From contig CAMHEL010000020.1 of assembly GCA_946184125.1 (NCBI GenBank), forward strand, positions 1 to 35,084: 35,084 nucleotides of DNA. The letters are read 5' to 3'. Positions 1-7,938 of this stretch are shown piece by piece. Position numbers and translations under genes: made by a program. Under the pieces are notes generated by a model. The model was not told where the DNA came from, did not search any database, and saw only the letters and a list, made by a program, of their open reading frames with translations. Numbering within the stretch: the first letter of the stretch is position 1; every line of letters begins with the position of its first letter. This DNA comes from an uncultured Prevotellaceae bacterium (lineage in GTDB: Bacteria; Bacteroidota; Bacteroidia; Bacteroidales; Bacteroidaceae).

Positions 1-105
1 CTTTGCCATTCCATCTTGCGTGGCGGAACAGATTGCGAAATGAGAATAGAAGTGGGAAGTCCTCCTCGGCAGCTAACCCACAGTCAGAATCCAGGGTTGA
101 ATGAA

Positions 106-585
106 ATGAAACTCCGGCCATTCAGCCCCAAGGATGCAGTGAAGATTCTAAGTTGGTGCAAGGACAAGCATACGTTCCGGCTCTGGAGTGCTGACAGGTA
201 CGAGGACTTCCCTGCCCGGCCCGAGGAGATGATGAAGCAATACGAGGGAGATGATAAGTTTCCTCTTACAGCTGTTGTAGAAGATGAGATAGTAGGGCAT
301 ATCCTATTAAGACATCCATCTGAGGACAAAAGCCTCGTCCGCTTCGGCTTCGTGATAGTTGACGACTCGAAACGTGGCAAGGGCTACGGCAAACAAATGC
401 TCAGTCTTGCCATCGATTATGCCCATCAGGTATTGGGAGCCAAGCGCATCACGCTCGGCGTGTTTTGCGACAACAATTCCGCTGTTGAATGTTACAAATC
501 CGTCGGTTTCCACATCAGCGGAACGGATGCCTATATGATAGACGGTGAGGAATGGAAAGGTTATGAGATGGAACTAAATAAGTAA
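106..585 (+). CDS. GNAT family N-acetyltransferase (RimJ/RimL-like)
   Basis: Predicted acetyl-CoA-dependent N-acetyltransferase of 159 residues, cytosolic; the substrate cannot be read from the sequence. The acetyl-CoA pyrophosphate loop is visible as RGKGYGK (residues 90-96) following the beta-4 strand GFVIVDD, and the C-terminal part has the usual N-N-S-A-x5-Y (about 123-130) and GF motif. The reading frame is open further upstream to position 16, but those 30 residues look nothing like a GNAT N-terminus, whereas MKLRPFSPKDA is a typical one, so the ATG at 106 is chosen. No neighbour shares its strand closely; a 360-bp gap follows. Confident on family, not on function. Confidence 0.85.
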   Translation: MKLRPFSPKDAVKILSWCKDKHTFRLWSADRYEDFPARPEEMMKQYEGDDKFPLTAVVEDEIVGHILLRHPSEDKSLVRFGFVIVDDSKRGKGYGKQMLSLAIDYAHQVLGAKRITLGVFCDNNSAVECYKSVGFHISGTDAYMIDGEEWKGYEMELNK

Positions 586-680
586 AGACGTCTTGCTGAG
601 GCCTTGGTGAGAGAATAGCAGAGGAAAACATCCAAGATACAAAATTGTGTCGCGACGTAGGGATTTATCGGAAAAATTAT

Positions 681-688
681 TACCTTTG
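681..688 (+). promoter_or_regulatory. Bacteroidetes -7 box (TACCTTTG)
   Basis: TACCTTTG followed by CA matches the TAnnTTTG consensus used by the Bacteroidetes primary sigma factor. No good TTTG -33 box sits about 20 bp upstream. It would drive the remnant at 746 and possibly the YciI-like gene at 949 through a leader of about 250 nt. Confidence 0.6.
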
Positions 689-745
689 CACAATAGAGTC
701 AGAAAAACGGGATAAGAAAAGGTCGTCGCCGAGGCGAAGCCCTAA

Positions 746-933
746 ATGCCGATAAATCAGATTTTGCAGAATTCAGAAAACTACATATTCGCAAACCACA
801 TGGAACATTTTGACAGGCCAAGAAAGATTGACGCTCAACCCATATTGGCGCTTTCGGCAGTCTGTTCAACATAGACTTCAACGTAGAACGTCTGCTCCAA
901 CAAATGGATGAATACATTATTGAAAAGGATTGA
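746..933 (+). pseudogene. Small gene remnant with one probable frameshift
   Basis: An ATG at 746 opens a 42-codon frame (begins MPINQILQNSENY) ending at a TAG near 872. From about 841 a different frame reads on plausibly, ending in FNIDFNVERLLQQMDEYIIE and stopping at TGA 931-933. Joined by one frameshift around 841-870 they give a hydrophilic protein of about 60 residues, helical at its C-terminus, 15 bp before the YciI-like start and downstream of a good promoter. I do not recognise the family. It could also be an intact 42-residue ORF with a coincidental second frame. Confidence 0.35.
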
Positions 934-948
934 TAAAACATACTTATT

Positions 949-1248
949 ATGGCACAATTTGTTATAACAGCTTACGATGGAGAAGGGATGCTTGACAAGA
1001 GAATGGAAGTACGTCCCCTGCATCTGGAAGGCATGGAGAGATTGAAGGAGCATCTCATCGCAGCAGGAGGCATGCTGGATGATGAAGGCAAACTGAAAGG
1101 GTCTGTACTCATTATGGAGTTCCAAAACCGCAAAGAGCTAGACGAATACCTCGCCAATGAGATATACGTGACGGAGCATGTCTGGGAGAAGATTACCGTT
1201 GAACGGATGAACGTAGTCTATGCCCACGGAGAGCGAGTCGGTCAATAA
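949..1248 (+). CDS. YciI-like (YCII-related) domain protein
   Basis: A 99-residue single-domain protein with the YCII/dimeric alpha-beta barrel pattern: FVITAYDG at residues 4-11, RPLHLEGM at 22-29 with the conserved His at 25, a GS-x-L-I-M-E strand at 51-57, and a C-terminal strand EKITVERMNVV. Family members are small ferredoxin-like-fold proteins; the His plus a downstream Asp are thought to form a reactive site, but function is mostly unknown. Here the usual D-P before the last strand is N-E (residues 70-71), so the second catalytic residue may be missing. It precedes an FMN nitroreductase by 112 bp on the same strand. Confidence 0.75.
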   Translation: MAQFVITAYDGEGMLDKRMEVRPLHLEGMERLKEHLIAAGGMLDDEGKLKGSVLIMEFQNRKELDEYLANEIYVTEHVWEKITVERMNVVYAHGERVGQ

Positions 1249-1360
1249 CACCGACCATATTCTGGCCCAAGAGCCTGATTGCAGCAAAGCCTTTGAGGCG
1301 GAACGGACGGGATGTACCTTTATTTCATATCGCAAAACAAATTATCGTATCAACAAGATT

Positions 1361-1873
1361 ATGGATTTCCTCGAATTAGCAAGAAGCAGGTATTCCTGCA
1401 AGAAGTTTGACTCGCGTCAGATCAGTAAAGAACAACTTGACAGCATCCTGGAGGCAGGGCGCTTGGCTCCAACGGCAAAGAACCTGCAGGAGCAGCACAT
1501 TTACGTGGTGCAGTCGGCAGAGGGGCTGACCAAAGTGGACACACTCACACCATGCCGATACGGTGCGCCGACCATGCTCATCGTGGCCTTCGACAAGAAC
1601 AACGTGTTTACCTATCCCGGCCAGAAGTACGACTCAGGCATTGAGGATGCCACCATCGTGACCACTCACATGATGCTCTGCGCGAAGAGTGTGGGTGTGG
1701 ACAGCTGCTGGGTGAATTTCTTCGACCCCGACAAGATGGCCGAAGCATTCCAGTTGCCAGAGAACGAAGAGATCCTGACCTGTCTCGCCCTCGGCTATCC
1801 GGCAGAAGGCGCTGGGCCACTCGCCAGCCACAACATTCGCAAGCCGATTTCGGAAACAGTAACTTACCTATAA
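1361..1873 (+). CDS. Nitroreductase family protein (FMN-dependent)
   Basis: A 170-residue protein of the nitroreductase/FMN oxidoreductase fold, cytosolic, expected to use NAD(P)H to reduce nitro compounds, quinones or flavin. Visible motifs: ARSRYSCKKFD (residues 7-17) for FMN phosphate binding, LEAGRLAPTAKNLQ (30-43), the acidic E-D-A-T turn before the long central helix, and LALGYPAEG near the C-terminus contacting the flavin. The frame is open back to 1220, but the extra 47 residues are not nitroreductase-like and overlap the upstream gene, so ATG 1361 is preferred. Its stop is 2 bp before the next ATG, so it is co-transcribed with the SMP-30-like lipoprotein gene. Substrate unknown. Confidence 0.85.
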   Translation: MDFLELARSRYSCKKFDSRQISKEQLDSILEAGRLAPTAKNLQEQHIYVVQSAEGLTKVDTLTPCRYGAPTMLIVAFDKNNVFTYPGQKYDSGIEDATIVTTHMMLCAKSVGVDSCWVNFFDPDKMAEAFQLPENEEILTCLALGYPAEGAGPLASHNIRKPISETVTYL

Positions 1874-1875
1874 GA

Positions 1876-2790
1876 ATGAAAGAAAGATTTTCCATCTCAC
1901 TATCAGTTTTGGCATGTTTTATTCTTTGCGGAGTGAGTGCATGTTTCCAGGCCCAGTCGGATGATATCGTTGCAGAAGGGGAAACCCCGGTGAAAGTATC
2001 CAGCTCGTATAGCTTTACAGAAGGGCCTGCGGCTGACGCAAAGGGGGATGTGTTCTTTACAGACCAGCCCAACAACAAGATTTACCATTGGGACTGCGAA
2101 TCCGGAAAGATAACGCTGTTCACCGACCAGAGCGGCCGCTCTAACGGGATGTACTTCGACGCCCGGGGCAACCTGATAGCCTGTGCGGACATGGACAACC
2201 AACTCTGGTCTTTCGACATGGAAGGTCATTCCGAGATACTGGTAACCGACTATCGCGAAAAACTGCTGAACGGCCCCAACGATGTCTGGATTGCGAAGGA
2301 TGGCAGTTATTATCTGACCGACCCCTATTTCAAGAGAGACTACTGGACACGCGACCCGGCCCGGCAGCAGCCCGTTGAGGGTTTGTACTATCTTGCACCG
2401 GGAAGCAAACAACTGGTCATGCTTGACTCAACGCTTAACCAGCCCAATGGCCTTGTGGGGACGCCCGACGGGAAACATCTGTATGTTGCTGAGGCAAAGG
2501 CCAACAGAATACTGAGATATGACATTCAGACGGACGGCACCCTTTCTAACCGGCAGGTGTTTGCCGACATGGGCTCCGATGGGATGACGATTGACGAACG
2601 GGGAAACATCTATCTGACCGGTTACGGCGTGACCGTATTCGACGAGAATGGCCACAAGATAGCCCATTTCCCCATCCCCGAAGAATGGACGGCTAACGTC
2701 TGTTTCGGAGGAAAAGAGCGTGACGTTCTGTTTATCACCGCCTCAAAATCCGTTTACACCCTGAAGATGCTGGTCCATGGGGTAAAGTGA
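1876..2790 (+). CDS. SMP-30/gluconolactonase-family beta-propeller lipoprotein
   Basis: A 304-residue six-bladed beta-propeller of the SMP-30/gluconolactonase/LRE family. A hydrophobic signal segment ends in the lipobox VSAC (lipidated Cys 23), so it is probably a membrane-anchored periplasmic protein. The four metal ligands known in SMP-30 are all present: Glu 49 (TEGPA), Asn 135 (GPND), Asn 191 (QPNG) and Asp 235 (SDGM), so lactone hydrolase activity is plausible, probably on a sugar lactone. It starts 2 bp after the nitroreductase stop. Catalytic residues argue for an active enzyme; substrate is inference only. Confidence 0.85.
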   Translation: MKERFSISLSVLACFILCGVSACFQAQSDDIVAEGETPVKVSSSYSFTEGPAADAKGDVFFTDQPNNKIYHWDCESGKITLFTDQSGRSNGMYFDARGNLIACADMDNQLWSFDMEGHSEILVTDYREKLLNGPNDVWIAKDGSYYLTDPYFKRDYWTRDPARQQPVEGLYYLAPGSKQLVMLDSTLNQPNGLVGTPDGKHLYVAEAKANRILRYDIQTDGTLSNRQVFADMGSDGMTIDERGNIYLTGYGVTVFDENGHKIAHFPIPEEWTANVCFGGKERDVLFITASKSVYTLKMLVHGVK

Positions 2791-2877
2791 TTTAGCATCG
2801 ACACCGGCGCCCCGCCGTCTGTCCCGTCGGCCTCCATTCGCAGGCATATTTCAAGATTAACACAAAAAACTACTAAG

Positions 2878-5373
2878 ATGATTAAAGAATCTACTGGCAT
2901 TGCCATCATCTCAGGCGAGCGCAACATCACTTTCTCTGAACTCCTTCAGCGCATCGCACTATACAGCCGGAAGTCACCCATGAAAGCAGGCGAGAGGATG
3001 CTCATATTCTCGGAAAACCGTGAAGGATGGATATATGCCTTCTACTCGGTATGGGCTAACCATGGCATCGCTGTTCCCGTGGATGCCTCCTCGACGGTCA
3101 GCGACGTGGCATATATCATCAACGACTGCAACCCCGTGAGCGTATGGACTTCCCGCGAGAAGATGGAGGTGATGAAGGCGGCCGTCAAGGAGACGGGCAA
3201 GCCGGTGGATATTCATCTGATTGACGACTACGAAACGGCAGAGACCGACGGCACGAAAGCAGAGATTACATACAAGGAGGAAGATACGGCCCTCATCATC
3301 TATACTTCAGGTACGACGGGGTCGCCCAAGGGAGTGATGCTCTCGTTCCAGAATATATTGGTCAATATCCGTGCCGTTTCAGAGGAAGTGCCGATTTTCA
3401 CACCCGAGCGCCGCACGCTCATCCTGTTGCCCCTGCATCATGTGCTGCCCTTGGTGGGAACAGTCGTGATGCCACTCTATGTGGGTGGAGGTGTGGCCAT
3501 CTGCCCGTCGATGTCAGGCCCCGACATCATGGACACCATGCAGAGAGGCAGGATTGCCATCATGATTGGTGTCCCAAGACTATGGCAGACGCTCTATGGA
3601 GGCATCAAGAAGAAGATTGATGCCAGTGCCCTCACACGCGGACTTTTCAGTCTCTGTGCCCGTGTGAACAGCGTGGCCTTCTCACGCCTCGTTTTCAAGG
3701 CCGTCCACAAGAAGATGGGCGGACACATCAAGTATCTGGTCAGCGGAGGCGCAGCCCTTGAGCGCGAGATAGCACTGGGATTGCAGACACTGGGGTTGGA
3801 ACTGCTCGAAGGCTACGGCATGACGGAGGCAGCCCCTATGATCGCCTTCACCCGGCCCGGCGACCTTGTTCCCAACTGCGTGGGCAAGCCGCTCCCAGCC
3901 ATGGACTGCAAGATTCAGAACGGCGAAGTCTGCGCCAAGGGTCCCAACGTCATGCAGGGTTACTATAACCGCCCTCATGAGACGGCAAGCGTCATCGACA
4001 AGGACGGTTTCCTGCACACGGGCGACCTCGGCTACTTCGACGACCACGGGCGCCTCTATCTCACTGGCCGCTGCAAGGAGATTATCGTGCTCTCAAATGG
4101 CAAGAATGTACAGCCCAGCGAGATAGAATACAAACTGGAGAAATATACAGAGCGCGTCAAGGAAACTGCCGTCGTACAGGATGGCGACATGCTGCGCGCC
4201 ATCATCGTGCCCCAAGAGGAATGGGCGAGGAACCTGACGGACGAAGAGGTGGAAGAGGCACTGAAGCGCGATGTGCTGGAGCCCTATAACCTCACGGTGA
4301 CCAACTACAAGAAACTCATGAGCCTGTTTGTCTATCGTGGAGAACTGCCTCGTACCAGACTGGAGAAACTGCAGCGCTACAAACTTAATGACATCCTTGC
4401 TGCAGGCGCATCGGCCATCAGTCAGGAGAAGCCTAAAGAGGAAGCAGAGGAACCCACCTTTGAGGAATACCACATCCTGAAGACGTATATCGAGGAAGAG
4501 AAGCAGATACAGCTACACCCCACCGACCACATCGAGACCGACCTGGCCTTCGACTCGCTGGACATGGTGGCACTTCAGGGTTTTATCGAGCAGACCTTCG
4601 GCACCAACGTCAATGCTGCCGACATGCCGGGGTTCAAGAATATCCAGGCTTTGGCAGAACATGTGGCCTATAGCAAGACCCGCATGGAGGTGAAAATAGA
4701 GGACTGGCATGAGTTCCTGAACACCGACTCTTCCCACCTGGTGCTTCCGCACGGCAACCTCGGCATGCCGTTGCTTCTGAAATCATCCCGCCTGCTGTTC
4801 AAGGTCTACAACCGTCTTTCGTTCAAAGGCACAGAAAACATCCCGGCTCACGGTCCGATGATCATTGCCCCTAACCATCAGAGTTATCTCGATGGTGCGC
4901 TGGTCTCCATCGGCCTTCCCATGAAAATACTCAGAGACAGCTACTTCTATGCCACTGAAGAACATGTGCAAGGGGCTTTCCGCCAGTATTATGCACGCCA
5001 CAACAACATTGTCATCATGGAACGGGGCAATCTCCGCGACTCCATCCTCAAACTGGCTGAGGTTCTCAAGCGAGGCAAGAATGTGATCATCTTCCCTGAA
5101 GGTTCACGTACACGTACCGGCAAACTGACCGATTTCAAGAAGACCTTTGCCATCCTCAGCCGCGAGCTGCAGGTCCCCATCCTACCGGTGTGTATCAGAG
5201 GGGCTTTCGAGGCATTGCCACGCTCCAGAAATTTCGTCTCGCCACATAAGATTGAGGTTGAGTTCCTGAAGCCAGTCGTTCCTGACAGCAATCTTTCATA
5301 CGACGAGCTTGCCAATCAGGTGAAGCAGGTCATTAGCAGAAAGTTACTCGACGCCACGAAGGATAGTGAGTGA
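2878..5373 (+). CDS. AMP-binding acyl-activating enzyme fused to ACP and PlsC acyltransferase
   Basis: An 831-residue three-module protein. Residues 1 to about 510 form an ANL-superfamily adenylation domain, with P-loop YTSGTTGSPKG (about 142-152) and the motifs GYGMTEAAP and HTGDLGYFD. Residues about 535-605 form an acyl-carrier-protein domain with the phosphopantetheine Ser 560 in FDSLD. Residues about 640-831 form a PlsC/LPLAT acyltransferase with His 667-x4-Asp 672 and FPEGSR (739-744). It should activate a fatty acid as acyl-AMP, load its own ACP and transfer the acyl chain to a lysophospholipid or glycerophosphate at the membrane. E. coli Aas has the reverse order (acyltransferase first) and no ACP domain. 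No export signal. The PPTase at 5702 could modify Ser 560. Confidence 0.88.
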   Translation: MIKESTGIAIISGERNITFSELLQRIALYSRKSPMKAGERMLIFSENREGWIYAFYSVWANHGIAVPVDASSTVSDVAYIINDCNPVSVWTSREKMEVMKAAVKETGKPVDIHLIDDYETAETDGTKAEITYKEEDTALIIYTSGTTGSPKGVMLSFQNILVNIRAVSEEVPIFTPERRTLILLPLHHVLPLVGTVVMPLYVGGGVAICPSMSGPDIMDTMQRGRIAIMIGVPRLWQTLYGGIKKKIDASALTRGLFSLCARVNSVAFSRLVFKAVHKKMGGHIKYLVSGGAALEREIALGLQTLGLELLEGYGMTEAAPMIAFTRPGDLVPNCVGKPLPAMDCKIQNGEVCAKGPNVMQGYYNRPHETASVIDKDGFLHTGDLGYFDDHGRLYLTGRCKEIIVLSNGKNVQPSEIEYKLEKYTERVKETAVVQDGDMLRAIIVPQEEWARNLTDEEVEEALKRDVLEPYNLTVTNYKKLMSLFVYRGELPRTRLEKLQRYKLNDILAAGASAISQEKPKEEAEEPTFEEYHILKTYIEEEKQIQLHPTDHIETDLAFDSLDMVALQGFIEQTFGTNVNAADMPGFKNIQALAEHVAYSKTRMEVKIEDWHEFLNTDSSHLVLPHGNLGMPLLLKSSRLLFKVYNRLSFKGTENIPAHGPMIIAPNHQSYLDGALVSIGLPMKILRDSYFYATEEHVQGAFRQYYARHNNIVIMERGNLRDSILKLAEVLKRGKNVIIFPEGSRTRTGKLTDFKKTFAILSRELQVPILPVCIRGAFEALPRSRNFVSPHKIEVEFLKPVVPDSNLSYDELANQVKQVISRKLLDATKDSE

Positions 5374-5516
5374 TTATTCCGTTATAGATCGTGAGTTAAC
5401 GAATGAAATCAATGTGTTTTCAGGCCAAAATTTTCTGCTACGGCAATACTGATATCGGTGCACCGCCCCGCTTTTTGCAGGAAGAATTGAGGCTGGAGAA
5501 AAAAAACGCAAAAAAG

Positions 5517-5548
5517 TTTGGTCGGTTGAAGATTTCTTCTTACCTTTG
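5517..5548 (+). promoter_or_regulatory. Promoter of the tRNA gene
   Basis: A full Bacteroidetes promoter: -33 box TTTG at 5517-5520, 20-bp spacer, -7 box TACCTTTG at 5541-5548, 15 bp before the first tRNA base. Confidence 0.8.
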
Positions 5549-5563
5549 CACCGCAAAAAGCAC

Positions 5564-5641
5564 AGGAGCATAGCTCAGTTGGTTTAGAGCGCTTCAGTCA
5601 CATTGAAGAGGTCATCGGTTCGAGTCCGATTGTTCCTACCA
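5564..5641 (+). tRNA. tRNA-Val (anticodon CAC)
   Basis: The 78-nt sequence folds as a complete cloverleaf: acceptor AGGAGCA/TGTTCCT (one G-U pair), T8-A9, D arm GCTC/GAGC with the GG pair in the loop, anticodon stem CTTCA/TGAAG with loop GTCACAT, variable loop AGGTC, T arm ATCGG/CCGAT with loop TTCGAGT, discriminator A73 and encoded CCA. With T33 fixed, positions 34-36 read CAC, which decodes GUG valine; A35, C36 and A73 match valine identity. A purine (G) at position 32 is unusual. A promoter sits just upstream and a terminator immediately after. Confidence 0.9.
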
Positions 5642-5643
5642 AG

Positions 5644-5679
5644 CGAGGCAGTCTTATGATTGCCTCGTTTTCTGTTTTT
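5644..5679 (+). terminator. Rho-independent terminator after tRNA-Val
   Basis: A 7-bp hairpin (CGAGGCA at 5644-5650 and TGCCTCG at 5661-5667, 10-nt loop) is followed by TTTTCTGTTTTT. It starts 2 nt after the tRNA CCA end and precedes the PPTase gene, so it should end the tRNA transcript. Confidence 0.85.
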
Positions 5680-5701
5680 ATACGACAGCCACTCGTTTCG
5701 C

Positions 5702-6289
5702 ATGCTATACCTCAACGACCACATATCCAACCTCGACATCGAATCCGCGCTTGGTCTTCTCCCTCCTGAGCGCATTGAGCATGTTCTGTCATACCGCAGG
5801 ATATCCGACCGCCGCCAGCATGTGGCAGCCTGGCTCCTCCTTCGGCACGGTTTGCTGAAGGAGTATGGCCTCGCCGAAGTGCCACCGTTGGCCTACGGCC
5901 CATCGGGAAAGCCCCTTTTCCCCACCCATCCCCATATCCACTTCAACCTGAGCCACTGCAGCGAGGGAGCCATCTGCGCCCTGTCCTGCGAAGCCGTGGG
6001 CGTGGATATCGAGCGTATCCGTACATACGACGAGAAGTTGGCTCAATACACCATGAATGAGCAAGAGATGCAGGAGATTAACGCGTCGGCAGACCCCGCC
6101 ACATCCTTCATCTGCTTTTGGACGATGAAAGAGGCGGTGCTCAAGTGCGATGGTTCGGGGATACGCAACGACATGCGCGGGGTGCTCAGCGGCAACGAAC
6201 CGCTCACCAGCGCCGACTGCCGCTACGTGTATTCGGTTTGCGGATGGGGTAATGACATATCACCTTGCCATCCTTGTCTATTTCCATGA
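5702..6289 (+). CDS. 4'-phosphopantetheinyl transferase (Sfp-type)
   Basis: A 195-residue Sfp-superfamily enzyme that moves the phosphopantetheine arm of CoA onto a carrier-protein serine. Family motifs in order: GPSGKP (66-71), FNLSH (81-85), GVDIER (100-105) with Mg-binding Asp 102 and Glu 104, and FWTMKEAVLKCDGSG (139-153) containing the catalytic WxxKE. The frame is open 14 codons upstream, but that start lies inside the tRNA terminator, so ATG 5702 is chosen. The last about 28 codons overlap the convergent DUF4230 gene by 86 bp, and the C-terminal residues after about 180 look unlike the family. Nearest carrier protein: the ACP domain of the gene at 2878. Confidence 0.85.
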   Translation: MLYLNDHISNLDIESALGLLPPERIEHVLSYRRISDRRQHVAAWLLLRHGLLKEYGLAEVPPLAYGPSGKPLFPTHPHIHFNLSHCSEGAICALSCEAVGVDIERIRTYDEKLAQYTMNEQEMQEINASADPATSFICFWTMKEAVLKCDGSGIRNDMRGVLSGNEPLTSADCRYVYSVCGWGNDISPCHPCLFP

Positions 6290-7262
6290 TGTCCACCTTT
6301 TCCGCTTCAGGAAACACCAGGCGGCTCAGCACGGAGTGCAGTTTCGACATGTCTTTCTTTTTGGCCGCATTTTTGCAAGCCACAGCCTCCTTGGTGCCCT
6401 CTTTTATTTGGGGGTTCTGATACATGACATAGATATTCTTCCCCCGCTGGCTGACAAGGACGTCGCGCGGTGAGGCGATGAACTGCAGGAGGAAACAGTC
6501 GGCCAAAGCGAGCAGGTGCCGGTTGTCGATATTATCCGGCTGGTAGTATAGTCTTGCCGCTTTCTGCGATGAGGCACCATTGAAGAGGATATAGTTCAGT
6601 TCTCCCTTTTTGTAGAAGTCGATGGTGCGCTTGTTGCGTGTCGCCTTGTCAATGAGACACAGTCCATAGTCCTTGCGTGGCTTGACCTTGACATCGACGC
6701 AGCCATACCCAAGACGGGAGATGGCAGCGGCCACCATGGTGCAGCCCACCCGCTCAGCCCTGACATAGCAGCTGTCGTACTCACAACTTCTGAGCATGAG
6801 TGCCTCGGCCCGCGCCTTGAGTGTCTTCATCTCCTGCGCCGTCCAGTCGCCTTCCTCTATGGGTGTACGCTTACTGGCTTCATCCACTGCCTTGCCCTCT
6901 CTGTTGAGCACCTCCACAGGTGGCAGCACCACGCTGACGGTATCACCTTTGACGCGGATGCTGGTGGTATCGCATTTCGACAGGTCGAAGCCGAAATGCA
7001 GCGTGGCAGGATAGATGACATAGACCTTGCTCTCTGAATTGCCGAGCAGTCCTCCGCCTATGCGGTGCTGGCTGGCAAGCACCTCCTTGCGCATGGAGAG
7101 CACCCTGAGTTGCTCGGTGCTGGCGATATCGCGCACGGTAAGAGGTCCGACCTGAACGTCAAGAGGTTCAGGTTTCGACAGCGACTGGACAAAGAGCACG
7201 GCGAGCACCAGCAGTGCGAGAACCGTTGCCATCGCCAACAGGTATTTCATCATAGACGACAT
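6204..7262 (-). CDS. DUF4230 membrane-anchored protein
   Basis: A 352-residue protein with an N-terminal transmembrane or uncleaved signal segment (residues about 5-27, rich in L/A/V) followed by a DUF4230-type region: residues about 35-165 hold the pattern LTVRDIASTEQLRV, then a beta-rich stretch ending in SIRVKGDTVSVVLPPVEV. After the DUF4230 part a further about 190 residues resemble no family I know. Function is unknown. It lies 41 bp downstream of a second DUF4230 gene in the rsmE operon. Its 3' end overlaps the convergent PPTase gene by 86 bp, so its last residues (an Arg/Ser-rich tail) may be non-native. Confidence 0.75.
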   Translation of the reverse strand: MSSMMKYLLAMATVLALLVLAVLFVQSLSKPEPLDVQVGPLTVRDIASTEQLRVLSMRKEVLASQHRIGGGLLGNSESKVYVIYPATLHFGFDLSKCDTTSIRVKGDTVSVVLPPVEVLNREGKAVDEASKRTPIEEGDWTAQEMKTLKARAEALMLRSCEYDSCYVRAERVGCTMVAAAISRLGYGCVDVKVKPRKDYGLCLIDKATRNKRTIDFYKKGELNYILFNGASSQKAARLYYQPDNIDNRHLLALADCFLLQFIASPRDVLVSQRGKNIYVMYQNPQIKEGTKEAVACKNAAKKKDMSKLHSVLSRLVFPEAEKVDIMEIDKDGKVICHYPIRKPNTRSGSRRW

Positions 7263-7303
7263 AGGCTGCCTGATTAAGATATGATAAGTATAGTGTACCT
7301 TCT

Positions 7304-7921
7304 TTATTCTTTCACGAACCGAATGATTTCCTTCTCACTGTAGTTGGGCCTTTGAAAGACAGGCTTGAGCCCGAGGCTGTTGAGAAAGTTGGTGACAATC
7401 TGCTCGGCATGGTCCTGAGCCGGCGCGATGAGGTCGAGAGCCGACATCTCCTCGAGTATTTTTATTCTCCCTTTCCTGGTGAGGAACTCCTTCTCCTTGG
7501 CTGAGAATTTGTCGCGCAGCCCTGTCACGCTTGTCACCACCTCCTCCCAAGGTATCTCAGTGCTTTCTATCTCGATGACGGGGTCGGGCAAGGTGATATA
7601 GACCCTATCGCCCTCGATGCTGACATCGGTGAGTTTTGTGAGGTCGATACCCGCCTTGAGATTGGCCCTCACGGGCACGATGATGTCGCGCTGCCCGAAG
7701 AAAGACTTCCACTCGGCCAAGCCATCCTGTCCATGTCCCTCGACAAGCACCTCCACCTCCGCCTCGACGGTGTAGAGCATGGGCAGTTTGATAATCTGTT
7801 CCCTCAGGTCATCGGTGCTGATTCTTCCACCGTTTCCCATCCCGCCGCATCCTGCCAGAAAGCCAACGAGGACGCAGGCGAGCACAAACCATAATCGAGA
7901 TGTAGTGTCTTTCCGCTTCAT
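7304..7921 (-). CDS. DUF4230 lipoprotein
   Basis: A 205-residue predicted lipoprotein: signal segment (residues about 9-24) ending in lipobox LAGC with Cys 25, then one DUF4230 domain (about 45-205) with LPMLYTVEAEVEVLV, the strand VSIEGDRVYITLPDPVI and a helical C-terminal third. The family is common in Bacteroidetes and Firmicutes but has no established function. It starts 17 bp after rsmE and is followed by a paralogous DUF4230 gene with a different membrane anchor, so the two probably arose by tandem duplication and may act together at the cell envelope. Confidence 0.8.
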   Translation of the reverse strand: MKRKDTTSRLWFVLACVLVGFLAGCGGMGNGGRISTDDLREQIIKLPMLYTVEAEVEVLVEGHGQDGLAEWKSFFGQRDIIVPVRANLKAGIDLTKLTDVSIEGDRVYITLPDPVIEIESTEIPWEEVVTSVTGLRDKFSAKEKEFLTRKGRIKILEEMSALDLIAPAQDHAEQIVTNFLNSLGLKPVFQRPNYSEKEIIRFVKE

Positions 7922-7938
7922 AGTTCAGCAAAGGATGA

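Larger units (their letters stand above)
586..948. other. Intergenic region with a promoter and a short frameshifted ORF
   Basis: This 363-bp stretch contains a clear Bacteroidetes -7 box at 681-688 and a small, apparently frameshifted coding remnant (746-933). Nothing else recognisable, and no terminator hairpin with a T-run, was seen downstream of the acetyltransferase. Confidence 0.5.

Noticed and set aside
16..105. N-terminal extension of the first GNAT protein
   Set aside because: The extra 30 residues do not resemble the family; the internal ATG gives a canonical N-terminus.
5564..5641. tRNA as integration site for a mobile element
   Set aside because: No integrase and no duplicated tRNA 3' end seen downstream; the terminator and PPTase gene follow normally.
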